A DNA stretch of 64,000 nt, taken from Lewinellaceae bacterium. GTDB taxonomy: Bacteria > Bacteroidota > Bacteroidia > Chitinophagales > Saprospiraceae. The notes beneath the pieces were generated by a model that was given only the letters and a program-made list of their open reading frames with translations, did not search any database and was not told the DNA's origin. Each line of letters begins with the position of its first letter. Position 1 is the first letter of the stretch. Shown one piece after another: positions 1 to 9,013 of the stretch. The stretch is from positions 2,094,501 through 2,158,500 of the forward strand of contig JACJYK010000001.1 of NCBI GenBank assembly GCA_020636135.1, read 5' to 3'. A program made the translations under genes and the position numbers.

Positions 1-1617
1 ATTTAGCGTGGACCGTTCAGAGTCCTTGGTGCTTCCCGGAATAATCCGGTAACCGTAGGTTATTGACCAATCGTCATACGGACCGATGCCAGGATAGAAA
101 TTCGTAACACCGTCCTCCGGCTGGGCTATGTAATTAAATCGCGCATAGTCCATGATTGAAGGAGCCGTACCATGGTTTTTGGTGAATGTCCTGGACCTGA
201 GGGAGTCAACTTTATAGGCAACACTCGAGCCCATATTGTGGGGCAAACCCAGGGTATGACCAACTTCATGGGATGCGACAAAACGGATAAGCTGTCCCAT
301 GACTTCCTTGTCAAATTTAACTGCCCGGGCAGCCGGATTGGAAGCTGCTGTCTGCACCAGATACCAGTTGCGAAGCAGATTCATCACATTGTGGTACCAG
401 AGAATGTCACTTTCCAGGATTTCTCCTGTTCTGGGGTCATGCACATGAGGGCCCTGGGCATTCTGGATCTCTGTGGTGATGTAGCGAATGACGGAGTACC
501 GTACGTCCTCGGGGCTCCAGGAAGGGTCTTCCTCTTTGGTTGGGGCGTCCATAGCCATGATGGCATTCTTAAAACCCGCTTTTTCAAATGCTTTCTGCCA
601 GTCATTGACTCCTTGTTTGATATAAGGACGCCATTCTACCGGGGTAGCTGGATCAATGTAATAAATGATTGGCTTAACAGGCTCAACCAGTTCACCGTGG
701 GCATAGGCTTCAGGATCCTTGGGCTCCAATCGCCAGCGGGTTATGAACTGTTCTTTCGCTGCTTTTTGTTCATCGAGGCTGTAGTTGGTATGGCTGACGC
801 TGAAATAGGCTACCCGGCTATCGTAATAACGTGGTTGCATCGGGTGCTCCGGGAGCAGGATAAATGATTGGGTCATCTCCACCGAAAGTGTTTGGGTCAG
901 TTGATTGTCGGGCAGAGACCTGCCGCGGAATGTGAGTACATGAACCACCTCTACATTTTGGGGGAATGCCCGCATGGATTGTACAAAGGATCGCTTATTA
1001 TCCAGGTTCTGGATGTCAAAATTCTTGCGTTGATTTTTCGTAAGCGGGCCGATCATTTCGACATCGGAGGTAAACAGATCCGTGACATCAATGACCAGAT
1101 TGGTCGAATCGGTATTAAATGTTTTGATCGGGAAGGTCATGATGACCGGTTCAAAGTTGTTGTTTTTGACCGACTCATAAACCGGATTGTCCGGGTCTGC
1201 GGTACTTGAATACGAAACCGACCGCAGAAGAACCTGATCACCCAGCCGCTGCCAGCGAATCACTTGTTGTGGCCGGCTCTTCATACCTGCGCCACCAAAG
1301 GATAAATTGTTGACATAACCGGATATTCGTGATACGACCAGCATTTCTTTTTCAAGCAAGCCAAAAGGCAGTTCGAAATAGGTCTTGTCATCAACCTGAT
1401 GGACCGTCATCAGTCCGGCTTCACTTTGTGCTTCCGGGGTAATGATCTCTTTGTAAGGCTTGAATTTTCCCGGTTTCTTTTTCGGTGCTTCAGGCTTTAT
1501 CGTATCTGCTTGTACTACCGGCGGTGGTGTTTTCTTTTTGAATACTTGTGCTTCAGCGGGAATGAGTAAAAGCCCGGCAAACGCCAGGGCTAAGGGCATT
1601 CTCAAGGATGTCCTCAT
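1..1617 (-). CDS. Zinc-dependent metalloprotease, DUF4953/DUF5117 type (C-terminus cut by window edge)
   Basis: 539 codons lie in the window; the gene reads leftward and its 3' end is beyond position 1. Residues 1-25 form a Sec signal peptide ending in AEAQ, followed by a Pro/Lys-rich linker, so the protein is probably periplasmic or surface-associated. The extended zinc motif HEVGHTLGLPHN sits at residues 450-461 (His450, Glu451, His454, His460). It is followed by SIMDY, which resembles a metzincin Met-turn. This order matches the large Bacteroidota zinc protease family annotated with DUF5117/DUF5118/DUF4953, whose members usually run to about 800 residues, so roughly a third is missing here. 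Substrate is unknown. It is divergent from the acyl-CoA dehydrogenase gene across 177 bases. Confident for the family, not for the role. Confidence 0.88.
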   Translation of the reverse strand, partial: MRTSLRMPLALAFAGLLLIPAEAQVFKKKTPPPVVQADTIKPEAPKKKPGKFKPYKEIITPEAQSEAGLMTVHQVDDKTYFELPFGLLEKEMLVVSRISGYVNNLSFGGAGMKSRPQQVIRWQRLGDQVLLRSVSYSSTADPDNPVYESVKNNNFEPVIMTFPIKTFNTDSTNLVIDVTDLFTSDVEMIGPLTKNQRKNFDIQNLDNKRSFVQSMRAFPQNVEVVHVLTFRGRSLPDNQLTQTLSVEMTQSFILLPEHPMQPRYYDSRVAYFSVSHTNYSLDEQKAAKEQFITRWRLEPKDPEAYAHGELVEPVKPIIYYIDPATPVEWRPYIKQGVNDWQKAFEKAGFKNAIMAMDAPTKEEDPSWSPEDVRYSVIRYITTEIQNAQGPHVHDPRTGEILESDILWYHNVMNLLRNWYLVQTAASNPAARAVKFDKEVMGQLIRFVASHEVGHTLGLPHNMGSSVAYKVDSLRSRTFTKNHGTAPSIMDYARFNYIAQPEDGVTNFYPGIGPYDDWSITYGYRIIPGSTKDSERSTLN

Positions 1618-1756
1618 GATTTGCGTTTTATTGATTTGATTGCGAATTTAGGTTTATCTGTTTATATAGACCAACTTATTGAATATTGTATACCCGCCTG
1701 GGTGGTGTGCCATGCCTCGCAGGTACAAATAACGATTAGCCCTGCGAACAAAATTG

Positions 1757-1764
1757 TAGATTTG
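1757..1764 (+). promoter_or_regulatory. Putative Bacteroidota -7 box for acyl-CoA dehydrogenase gene
   Basis: TAGATTTG fits the Bacteroidota TAnnTTTG element and lies 31 bases upstream of the ATG at 1795. I do not see a clear TTTG -33 element at the right spacing. A purine-rich AAGGAG stretch just before the ATG resembles a Shine-Dalgarno site, which is unusual in this window. Confidence 0.45.
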
Positions 1765-1794
1765 CAGTTTACTGTCCAATAATTGTAAGGAGCG

Positions 1795-2943
1795 ATGTTT
1801 GAAACTCAGTTGGCTAGCGAAAGTTTAACCCTGATACGGGACAGTACCCGAGATTTTGCTGAACAACACATCAGGCCCTATGTGATGGAATGGGATGAAT
1901 CCCAACATTTCCCCAAGGATGTCCTGCAGGAGATGGGCAAGTATGGTATGATGGGTGTCCTTGTACCGGAATCGTTGGGTGGAGCCGGTTTGGGTTATCA
2001 GGAATACATCACTGTAATCGAGGAAGTTGCGAAAGTTGATCCTTCACTGGGATTGTCGGTTGCAGCACATAATTCATTGTGCTCCGGGCACATCAGCCAG
2101 TTTGGCGATGACATTCAAAAAGCAAAATACCTCAGTAAGTTAGCGACTGGTGAGTGGATCGGTGCCTGGGGTTTGACTGAACCCAACACCGGGAGCGATT
2201 CCATGCGTATGCAGTGTACGGCTGTGAAGGATGGGAATAACTACATTCTGAACGGGAACAAACTGTGGATAACACATGGCATCAGCGCAGAGGTGGCAGT
2301 TGTTCTGGCACGCACCGGATATTTATTGGATAAAAACGGTATTAGTGCCTTTGTCATAGAACGTGGTACACCAGGGTTTTATGCCGGTAAAAAGGAAAAC
2401 AAATTAGGCATGCGGGCTTCGGAGACGGCGGAAATGATCTTCGATAATTGCCGTATTCATAAAAATCAAATGTTAGGGGAGGAAGGCCAGGGATTTATCC
2501 AGGCGATGAAAGTGCTGGATGGGGGACGTATTTCCATTGCTGCCCTTTCTCTTGGAATTGCCAAAGGTGCCTATGAGGCTGCTGTCGCCTATGCCAAGCA
2601 GCGGGAACAATTTGGGCGTCCGATTGCCCATTTCCAGGCGATCTCCTTTAAGTTAGCCGATATGGCAACCAAAATCCAGGCTGCCGAGTTGCTTACCCGT
2701 CGCGCCGGGTACCTGAAGGATCAGGGACTCCCGGTGACCACCGAATCTGCCATGGCCAAGTTGTATGCCTCCGAGGTATGCGTTGAGATTGCCAATGATG
2801 CTGTCCAGGTTTTTGGTGGCTATGGTTATACCAAAGATTTTCCGGTCGAAAAATTTTATCGTGACGCCAAGTTGTGCACCATCGGAGAAGGTACTTCAGA
2901 GATCCAGAAACTGGTTATATCCCGCAATCTGCTCAAGGACTGA
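1795..2943 (+). CDS. Acyl-CoA dehydrogenase (short-chain/butyryl type)
   Basis: 382 residues, the usual length for the short/medium-chain acyl-CoA dehydrogenase family. These FAD enzymes oxidise acyl-CoA to trans-2-enoyl-CoA in beta-oxidation or amino-acid breakdown and pass electrons to electron-transfer flavoprotein. The N-terminal helical domain, the middle beta domain (WGLTEPNTGSD near residue 125, then KLWITHG) and the C-terminal helical domain (QREQFGRPI, then FGGYGYTKDFPVEKFYRD) are all present. Glu365 in GEGTSEIQ corresponds to the catalytic base of butyryl-CoA dehydrogenase. It is a single gene, ending beside the convergent rarA. Exact chain-length preference cannot be read from sequence. 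The 3-hydroxyacyl-CoA dehydrogenase at 56100 may act downstream in the same pathway (inference). Confidence 0.93.
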   Translation: MFETQLASESLTLIRDSTRDFAEQHIRPYVMEWDESQHFPKDVLQEMGKYGMMGVLVPESLGGAGLGYQEYITVIEEVAKVDPSLGLSVAAHNSLCSGHISQFGDDIQKAKYLSKLATGEWIGAWGLTEPNTGSDSMRMQCTAVKDGNNYILNGNKLWITHGISAEVAVVLARTGYLLDKNGISAFVIERGTPGFYAGKKENKLGMRASETAEMIFDNCRIHKNQMLGEEGQGFIQAMKVLDGGRISIAALSLGIAKGAYEAAVAYAKQREQFGRPIAHFQAISFKLADMATKIQAAELLTRRAGYLKDQGLPVTTESAMAKLYASEVCVEIANDAVQVFGGYGYTKDFPVEKFYRDAKLCTIGEGTSEIQKLVISRNLLKD

Positions 2944-4212
2944 TCAATAGCCATATTTTTCTTTCCAGCAGTGCTGTAGGTACTGCCTGAGCTTCTCTTC
3001 CTGGCCATTCAGAGCAGGGTCATACAGTTGAGTGCCTTCGACCCCTTCCGGCAGATATTCCTGATCCATGAAATGATCCTTACCCTCATGCGAATACTTG
3101 TACCCTTTGCCGTAATCCAGATCTTTCATCAGCCGGGTTGGGGCATTGCGCAGATGCAGTGGGACCGGAAGATTCCCTGTCTTGCGTACCAGGTCAAGGG
3201 CTGCTCCGATAGCAGCATAGGCCGAGTTGCTTTTAGGTGAAGATGCCAGGTATACAGTGGCTTCAGAAAGGATAATGCGTGCCTCAGGCATCCCGATCAC
3301 ATGCACGGCCTGAAAACAGGATTGAGCCAGCAATAAGGCATTTGGATTGGCTAACCCGATGTCCTCTGCTGCCGAGATCAGCAATCGTCGTGCAATAAAT
3401 TTTACATCCTCGCCACCATCCAGCATACGGGCCAGCCAGTATACGGCGCCGTTTGGATCACTGCCGCGGATGGATTTTATTAATGCAGAAGCAATGTCGT
3501 AATGTTGTTCTCCGCCTTTGTCATACCGGGTGAGATTTTGCTGCACCAGGCTGGTGATCACCTCGTTGGTAATGGCCTGGCCTTCCTCTAAAGCACCACC
3601 CACCAGGTCCACCATGTTCAGTAGTTTGCGGGCATCACCATCTGAAAGCTGAATCAATGCCTCCGTCTCCGCTATGGTCAAATGCAGCGGCGCCAGGATC
3701 TCGTCCGTATCCAGAGCCCGTTTTGCCAGATTCAGAAGTTCCGTCTCGCTCAACGGCTTCAGTACATAAACTTGGGAACGGCTCAATAATGCCGATATCA
3801 CTTCGAAGCTTGGATTTTCAGTGGTTGCCCCAATGAGTGTTACCGTACCGTTTTCCACTGCATGCAATAAGGAATCCTGCTGTGCCTTGCTGAAACGGTG
3901 GATCTCGTCGATGAATAGGATTGGATTCGGACGGTCAAAAAAGCGTTGCTTTTCGGCTTTTTCGATGGTCTCGCGTACATCTTTGACGCCGGAATGGACT
4001 GCACTTAGTGCGAACATGGGCCGCTTCAGTTCCTGGGCGATCAGCCGTGCCATTGTGGTCTTGCCTACACCGGGAGGTCCCCAGAAGATCATGGACGGGA
4101 TCTGACCCTGCTGGATTAATTTGGTGAGTACTCCCTGCGGTCCTACCAGATGTTGCTGGCCTACGATATCGGATAAGTGTTGGGGACGAAGCCGCTCCGC
4201 TAATGGTTTCAT
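2944..4212 (-). CDS. rarA: Replication-associated recombination protein A (RarA/MgsA), AAA+ ATPase
   Basis: 422 residues from the chosen ATG at 4212, where the family's characteristic N-terminus (KPLAERLRPQ, then DIVGQQHL) begins; a longer frame reaches 4245 but adds 11 residues not expected in the family. Walker A GPPGVGKT is at residues 45-52 and Walker B LFIDEIHRF near 99-107. They are followed by the sensor segment GATTENPSF and a C-terminal clamp-loader-like tetramerisation region. RarA acts at stalled replication forks and resembles bacterial clamp-loader subunits and eukaryotic WRNIP1. It is convergent with the acyl-CoA dehydrogenase gene with no gap. Nothing unusual in length or motifs. 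Confidence 0.93.
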   Translation of the reverse strand: MKPLAERLRPQHLSDIVGQQHLVGPQGVLTKLIQQGQIPSMIFWGPPGVGKTTMARLIAQELKRPMFALSAVHSGVKDVRETIEKAEKQRFFDRPNPILFIDEIHRFSKAQQDSLLHAVENGTVTLIGATTENPSFEVISALLSRSQVYVLKPLSETELLNLAKRALDTDEILAPLHLTIAETEALIQLSDGDARKLLNMVDLVGGALEEGQAITNEVITSLVQQNLTRYDKGGEQHYDIASALIKSIRGSDPNGAVYWLARMLDGGEDVKFIARRLLISAAEDIGLANPNALLLAQSCFQAVHVIGMPEARIILSEATVYLASSPKSNSAYAAIGAALDLVRKTGNLPVPLHLRNAPTRLMKDLDYGKGYKYSHEGKDHFMDQEYLPEGVEGTQLYDPALNGQEEKLRQYLQHCWKEKYGY

Positions 4213-4312
4213 AAATAATTTTAAAAAATATTGGCTTTCTACCAACCAGGTGATGAAGAACTACGTGTAAGGTAGTAATGATGGAATTATTAACGAATAA
4301 AAAGACTACCAT

Positions 4313-6004
4313 ATGAAAAACACATTAGTAGCCCTTCTCATCTTTCTCATTCACTTGCCTTTGGCTTATTCCCAGGATTGCCAGGTCGGGATCATCCGGG
4401 CCTCGACCAGTAATGGAATTGTCCTGGAGTTAAAGTTAAGGCCAGCCGATCAGGTTCGTGGAATACGCTGGTCCACCGGAGATTCCACGAACCGTATTTT
4501 GGTTTCGGAGCCAGGTGTTTATTGTGTCAAAGTTGCGTTTGCCGGGGGCTGCATCGCTGATGACTGCATTGAGATTGGTCGTCCTGATTCTACCCCCTGT
4601 TTTGTAGAGATCAAGCGGGAAACATTGGATTCGGGTATCAGACTTACAGCGATCCCACGGCCTGCCGATGCGGTTGTAGCACTCAAGTGGAGTACCGCTT
4701 CGGAGGATCGTTCGATCGTGGTCAGGGAGCCGGGTAAATATTGTGTTGGCGTACGGTTCAGTACCGGCTGTACGGCGGAAGCTTGTGTGGAGATCCCTCG
4801 GACGGACCCACTGGAATGTAATGTAGAGATCAGGCGTGAAGTGACTGATTCGGGCATCAGGCTGACGGCAGTCCCTCGGCCTGCCGATGCGGTGGTTGCA
4901 TTCAGGTGGAGTACCGGTTCAGAAGATCGTTCGATTGTGGTCAGGGAGCCGGGTAAATATTGTGTTGGAGTGCGGTTCAGCACTGGCTGCACAGCAGAAG
5001 CATGCGTAGAGATCCCGCGCCTGGACTCGGAAGAATGCAAAGTAGAAATCAGGCGTGAGCTACTTCAGGGTACAATGTCAGCTATTCAATTAAAGGCCAT
5101 CGCCCGGCCAGGCGATGATGTCATTTCCTTCAAATGGAATACAGGAGATACTACGCAAATGATCACCGTTGAAAAACCCGGTAATTATTGTGTTGGTGTA
5201 CGCTTTGCATCCAGATGTACAGCCCGGGACTGTGTTGAAATAGCCGGCAGAGATTGCCAGGTTGGCTTTGAACGTCATACTGCGGATAGCGGCTTCTATG
5301 TGTCCATTGTGCCACGTCCGGATACGGGCATCGTCGCTGTAAAATGGTCTACAGGAGATACGGGCCGGCAAATTCAAGTCCTTGCTCCTGGGAAATATTG
5401 TGTACGGGTTGCTTATCGTAATGGGTGTGTGGCAGAAAATTGCTTTGAATATGAAAGGGCCTGCAGTGTTCATATTCGTACCTCGAAAGGTAAGCTTGGT
5501 GCCAAAGCCCGAGGCATAGCTCCATTTGTATACTATTGGTCAACCGGAGACTCCAGCGAAGTAATTGAAGTGGAAAACCCCGGTGAATATTGCATTACTG
5601 TAGTTGATGCAACTGGATGTAAATCAGAGACATGCATAAGGTATGATCCGGATTTGCTGCTGGCTGCAAATGGAGATGCCCAGGCGGTTTCAGAACATCG
5701 GGAAGTTTATAATCCAACCGGATCGCCATCGAATCTGGTAAGCGAGAAAATACCGGGCAACTCATTCGTTTATCCTAACCCGACAGACGGTATATGGAAT
5801 ATCCAACTGCCTATAAATCAGAGCGGTACATTTATTGTGCAGGTTCAGGATATGCAGGGTAAAACACATATCCAAAAGATCCTTAATTTAGAGAAGGGCA
5901 TTCCCATCGTTGAAATTGACGGATCGAATCTGCCACCCGGTTTGTATCTGACCCTGATCCATGACAGTACCCGGTATTGGGCGCTCAAAACCATTCGAAA
6001 GTAA
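4313..6004 (+). CDS. Secreted protein with six Cys-rich SprB-like repeats and T9SS sorting domain
   Basis: 563 residues. A signal peptide (1-20, ending AYS) is followed by six tandem units of about 64-73 residues starting at Cys23, Cys96, Cys169, Cys242, Cys315 and Cys384. Each unit carries a core like W-S-T-G-D/E, then PGxYCVxV, then two further cysteines, giving four cysteines per unit. The core resembles the SprB-type repeat of Bacteroidota surface adhesins (compare WSTG...GxYxVTVxDxxGC). After a linker, residues 485-563 (FVYPNPTDGIW onward) form a type A C-terminal sorting domain, so it should be exported by T9SS and anchored or released at the surface. The sigma factor gene at 6032 follows 27 bases later on the same strand, suggesting co-expression. 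Ligand unknown. Confidence 0.85.
   Translation: MKNTLVALLIFLIHLPLAYSQDCQVGIIRASTSNGIVLELKLRPADQVRGIRWSTGDSTNRILVSEPGVYCVKVAFAGGCIADDCIEIGRPDSTPCFVEIKRETLDSGIRLTAIPRPADAVVALKWSTASEDRSIVVREPGKYCVGVRFSTGCTAEACVEIPRTDPLECNVEIRREVTDSGIRLTAVPRPADAVVAFRWSTGSEDRSIVVREPGKYCVGVRFSTGCTAEACVEIPRLDSEECKVEIRRELLQGTMSAIQLKAIARPGDDVISFKWNTGDTTQMITVEKPGNYCVGVRFASRCTARDCVEIAGRDCQVGFERHTADSGFYVSIVPRPDTGIVAVKWSTGDTGRQIQVLAPGKYCVRVAYRNGCVAENCFEYERACSVHIRTSKGKLGAKARGIAPFVYYWSTGDSSEVIEVENPGEYCITVVDATGCKSETCIRYDPDLLLAANGDAQAVSEHREVYNPTGSPSNLVSEKIPGNSFVYPNPTDGIWNIQLPINQSGTFIVQVQDMQGKTHIQKILNLEKGIPIVEIDGSNLPPGLYLTLIHDSTRYWALKTIRK
4598..5035 (+). repeat. Two near-identical 219-bp tandem repeat units
   Basis: Units at 4598-4816 and 4817-5035 encode repeats 2 and 3 of the secreted repeat protein. 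Both encode 73 residues and share long identical stretches, for example across the SEDRSIVVREPGKYCVGVRFSTGC segment. Neighbouring repeats are much more diverged, which points to a recent in-frame duplication or gene conversion. Confidence 0.85.
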
Positions 6005-6031
6005 ATTCAATTCATAAAAGCATCCATTCAC

Positions 6032-6628
6032 ATGGACCACAATCTCATAAAGCAATGTATAACTGGGCAACGCCATGCCCAGTTTTTGCTTTATGAAAAC
6101 TGCTTTCCCTGGTTGATGCAGGTGTGTTTACGCTATATGCCAGACGAGACAGAGGCCAGGGCCATATTAAATAGTGGATTTCTGAAGATCATCATGAATC
6201 TAAACAGATATAATCCCGATGTTCCTTTTGAGGCATGGGGAAAGCGCATCATGATCAACACGATAATTGATGCATTCAGGAAGACACAGTCATTGCGCCG
6301 GAAAGTCGAGATCGTAGAGCTTGATCATACCGCTGAAAGCCGTCATGTCGATTACAATCAGGCCGAACTGCTTTTGGAAGCAGAGCAATATCAAAGGATG
6401 ATTCACCAGCTTCCAGAAATCCCAAGGAAAGTTTTTAACCTGTATGCCATCGATGGATATTCCCATGCTGAAATTGGTGAGCTGTTATCCATTTCTCCCG
6501 GAACATCAAAATGGTACCTGAACGCAGCCAGACAGAACTTGAAAGAAATGATCGCATCAAAACTTCAGAAAGATCAGGGGCCGCTGAAAGGTCCCCCCAG
6601 ACAGATATCTGTAAATCAACCAAGATGA
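6032..6628 (+). CDS. ECF-type RNA polymerase sigma factor
   Basis: 198 residues. Region 2 spans roughly residues 20-95 (FPWLMQVCLRYMPDE, then FEAWGKRIMINTIIDAFRK), and region 4 roughly 125-185 (LPEIPRKVFNLYAIDGYSHAEIGELLSIS, a helix-turn-helix that would read the -35 region). This is the standard two-domain layout of extracytoplasmic-function sigma factors, which redirect RNA polymerase to envelope-related genes. Its stop overlaps the start of the next gene as ATGA (6625-6628), so the two are translationally coupled. That neighbour has an N-terminal cytoplasmic segment and one membrane helix and is the likely anti-sigma partner (inference). Target genes are not visible here, although the repeat protein immediately upstream is a natural candidate. 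Confidence 0.9.
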   Translation: MDHNLIKQCITGQRHAQFLLYENCFPWLMQVCLRYMPDETEARAILNSGFLKIIMNLNRYNPDVPFEAWGKRIMINTIIDAFRKTQSLRRKVEIVELDHTAESRHVDYNQAELLLEAEQYQRMIHQLPEIPRKVFNLYAIDGYSHAEIGELLSISPGTSKWYLNAARQNLKEMIASKLQKDQGPLKGPPRQISVNQPR

Positions 6629-7899
6629 AAGAAAAAGATCCAATAGATAATCTATTTGCCCGGAACCTGAGCAGTAATCACTACAATATGCGGCCGGAAG
6701 ATTGGCAAAATGCGCTTCGCCTGATTGAATCCCAAAAGCGACGTAAGCGCAGGCTTGCATTCTGGCTATTCGGCAGCTTGGTAGTTTTAGGCTTGTTAAC
6801 AGGATACTGGTTTGCCTTTGCGGGAGGTAAGGAACCTGAAAATATAACCAGGCATGAGGCTGTGGTTGAAGATGCCTTCGCTGATGATGGTAAGGAAGGA
6901 AATCGGGAAGCCTTGAAATCTCAAATGTCAACTCAGGAACAGGCATTAGTTATTGACGCTTCTAAAGGTGTTTTACGCCAACTAGCTGACCCTAATGACA
7001 AACTACGGGGACGAAAGGGAGCAGGGACCCGCCAAAATACCTCGGCTGTTCCCGGTAGTTATACTCAACTAAGAAAGCAACCAGATGTGGTGTTGGATGA
7101 TCCGGCTAAAGATGCGGGAATCGGGTTTCAGTTTCAGGAGAACCACAAGTCTGTGACAGATAGCAAGGCCATAAGATCCTTACCTGACAGATTTATTACA
7201 ATCGATGTATCAGATACCGGAATCCGGCTGAAAAAGATGAACACCTCATTGTCGGGCCCGGAAATTCCATTCGAACCGGTAGTTGGCATTGGACTTTCGA
7301 TCGGAACCTTGTTTAGTATCGGGAGCTCAGAATTATGGCAGGGTATCGAGGCCGGATTGATGACCACCTACCAGTTTTATGAAAAATGGGGTTTGCAACT
7401 CGGTGTCATGTATGGGCAGAATCACCAGATTGGCGGCTATTCTCAACTGGAATATCAGTCAGAATATGATTTTGGCTCGGTCACCAGAACATTGGGAATG
7501 TATGGAGATACCAGGCATTACCTGGAATTCCCACTGGCATTACACTATCATATATCGCGCTGGTCTGTCTTCGCTGGTGTTGCACCGTCCTATACACTGG
7601 GTGTGCAGGGTTCAGTAAATGAAATAACACTGATGCCGATCCTGGGAACCCGTTCCAATAAAGTACAGCAAGTGGTGCAGTCGCTTTCTGAAGGCTGGCT
7701 GCCCACAGGACCTTACCGGAAGTGGAACTTCAGGACAACAGCGGGGATGCGGTATCAGGTGAATAAAGGCTTTTTCCTGCAAGGGGCCTTAGGCTACCTG
7801 TGGAAGAATGATTTAAGCGATTATCCGGAATCGTTGATGCAGTCAAAGCCAAGTCCGGTATCGATTGGGTTAGGAATACAAATTATGTTGGAGCAATGA
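6625..7899 (+). CDS. Membrane-anchored protein with barrel-like C-terminal domain; candidate anti-sigma partner
   Basis: 424 residues from the ATG at 6625, chosen because it forms an ATGA overlap with the sigma factor stop; the open frame extends to 6511 but that part overlaps the sigma gene. Residues 1-43 are polar and end in a basic cluster (QKRRKRRLA), followed by one membrane helix at about 44-66. Residues 67-200 form a low-complexity polar linker. Residues 215-424 show alternating aromatic/glycine strands typical of outer-membrane beta-barrel (porin-like) domains. The short N-terminus with Asp-Asn-Leu-Phe and a Trp before the basic segment resembles anti-sigma-like tails seen upstream of barrel domains in Bacteroidota. 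It overlaps the downstream lipoprotein gene by 4 bases. Function is unproven. Confidence 0.7.
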   Translation: MKEKDPIDNLFARNLSSNHYNMRPEDWQNALRLIESQKRRKRRLAFWLFGSLVVLGLLTGYWFAFAGGKEPENITRHEAVVEDAFADDGKEGNREALKSQMSTQEQALVIDASKGVLRQLADPNDKLRGRKGAGTRQNTSAVPGSYTQLRKQPDVVLDDPAKDAGIGFQFQENHKSVTDSKAIRSLPDRFITIDVSDTGIRLKKMNTSLSGPEIPFEPVVGIGLSIGTLFSIGSSELWQGIEAGLMTTYQFYEKWGLQLGVMYGQNHQIGGYSQLEYQSEYDFGSVTRTLGMYGDTRHYLEFPLALHYHISRWSVFAGVAPSYTLGVQGSVNEITLMPILGTRSNKVQQVVQSLSEGWLPTGPYRKWNFRTTAGMRYQVNKGFFLQGALGYLWKNDLSDYPESLMQSKPSPVSIGLGIQIMLEQ

Positions 7900-9008
7900 G
7901 AAAGAGACATTTGATTCTGTGGGTAATGGCATTGTTTGCTGGTTGTCAGACGCTTGAATTTCCTGAGCCTCAGGTACCTAGCCCGGTTTTTTACATAAAG
8001 GGTTATTTAAATGGCGCACCGTGGCAATTGAATGCCGGAGATAACCACTATTTCCTGGATACGGAGTGGAAACGGGATGAGGCTAAAGTACCCGTATTGG
8101 TCAGTACCATCCGGCCGGATTCCTGTGCCGGACTTTGTGCCAATTCTTTCAGGATGCAGTTGCGCTCTCTGCAGGCATCTGCTGCAGGCATAGATATCGA
8201 TGCGCTTTTGAATGCTGATCAAAACAGGCGTTATCTGGATGTGGAAGCCGTGGATAGCACCGAATATCAATTCAAGTCAATAGGACAGTGTTCAGGCCTT
8301 CCGGCGCGGTCTAATTGGAAGATCGGAGATCGCAAACTCAGCGGGTCAACTATTTCAGTAGTACTACCGGATGTTGAGCAGGAAATGGATTACATGATCC
8401 AGGACTCGACAGCCACATTGGCTGTTCAGATCACACAACCTATTGTGCAGGAGATGGTATCCATGACAGAGTCAAACCAATCCATCAAGGTTAATTTTAT
8501 ACAGGATGGTCGTGCGATTGTTATTCAATTATCGGATACCAGGGATTTTACCGTGACCTGGTCACCAGTTACATCGGATGGTAAAAAGCTCATCATCCGG
8601 GAGCCGATCGCAACCCGCATCAGTGCAGAAATCGTATGGAATAATGGACAAAAAGGGAAAGTTGTCATCAAATTACCGGAGAATAATGTATTGCCGGCAG
8701 ATGTTTGTCAGGCTGGCTTCAGTTACCGGGTCATCAATAAAGTACCGCGGCCAAATCCATTGCAACTGAATACCATCGATCTGTATTATACGAATGACCA
8801 GGGAAAATTGTTTAGCACCCGGTTTGCCCGACAGGTCAATGCTTCGTTCAAAGTTATAGATCACGAACCCTATAGAAGTGATGCTTCAGGTCAGCCGACT
8901 CAGAAAGTCTTCTTTCTGCTCAATTGTATCATGGCAGACCAGGCCAGAACGGAGCAACTCGTCCTGGAAGATGTGGAGGGGGTTTTCGCCTTTGCCTATC
9001 CCAACTGA
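7896..9008 (+). CDS. Lipoprotein of unknown function, third gene of sigma-factor operon
   Basis: 370 residues. The N-terminus is a lipoprotein signal with lipobox LFAGC, giving Cys17 as the lipidated residue. I do not recognise a family for the rest. It looks largely beta-rich, with paired cysteines at CAGLC near residue 71 and an Asn-Gly-rich N-terminal segment that resembles small carbohydrate- or adhesin-type folds only loosely. The start codon overlaps the stop of the preceding barrel protein (ATGA at 7896-7899), so it belongs to the sigma/barrel/lipoprotein transcript. It ends six bases before the convergent SDR gene. A role as a surface or periplasmic partner of the barrel protein is inference from position. 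Confidence 0.75.
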   Translation: MRKRHLILWVMALFAGCQTLEFPEPQVPSPVFYIKGYLNGAPWQLNAGDNHYFLDTEWKRDEAKVPVLVSTIRPDSCAGLCANSFRMQLRSLQASAAGIDIDALLNADQNRRYLDVEAVDSTEYQFKSIGQCSGLPARSNWKIGDRKLSGSTISVVLPDVEQEMDYMIQDSTATLAVQITQPIVQEMVSMTESNQSIKVNFIQDGRAIVIQLSDTRDFTVTWSPVTSDGKKLIIREPIATRISAEIVWNNGQKGKVVIKLPENNVLPADVCQAGFSYRVINKVPRPNPLQLNTIDLYYTNDQGKLFSTRFARQVNASFKVIDHEPYRSDASGQPTQKVFFLLNCIMADQARTEQLVLEDVEGVFAFAYPN

Positions 9009-9013
9009 GTGGA

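Noticed and set aside
172..1209. Open reading frames on the plus strand inside the zinc protease gene
   Set aside because: They are antisense shadows; the minus-strand frame encodes the intact HEVGHTLGLPHN protease with a signal peptide.
4379..5650. Tandem repeats as a possible CRISPR array
   Set aside because: The repeats are 219 bases, contiguous without spacers and encode protein in one open frame.
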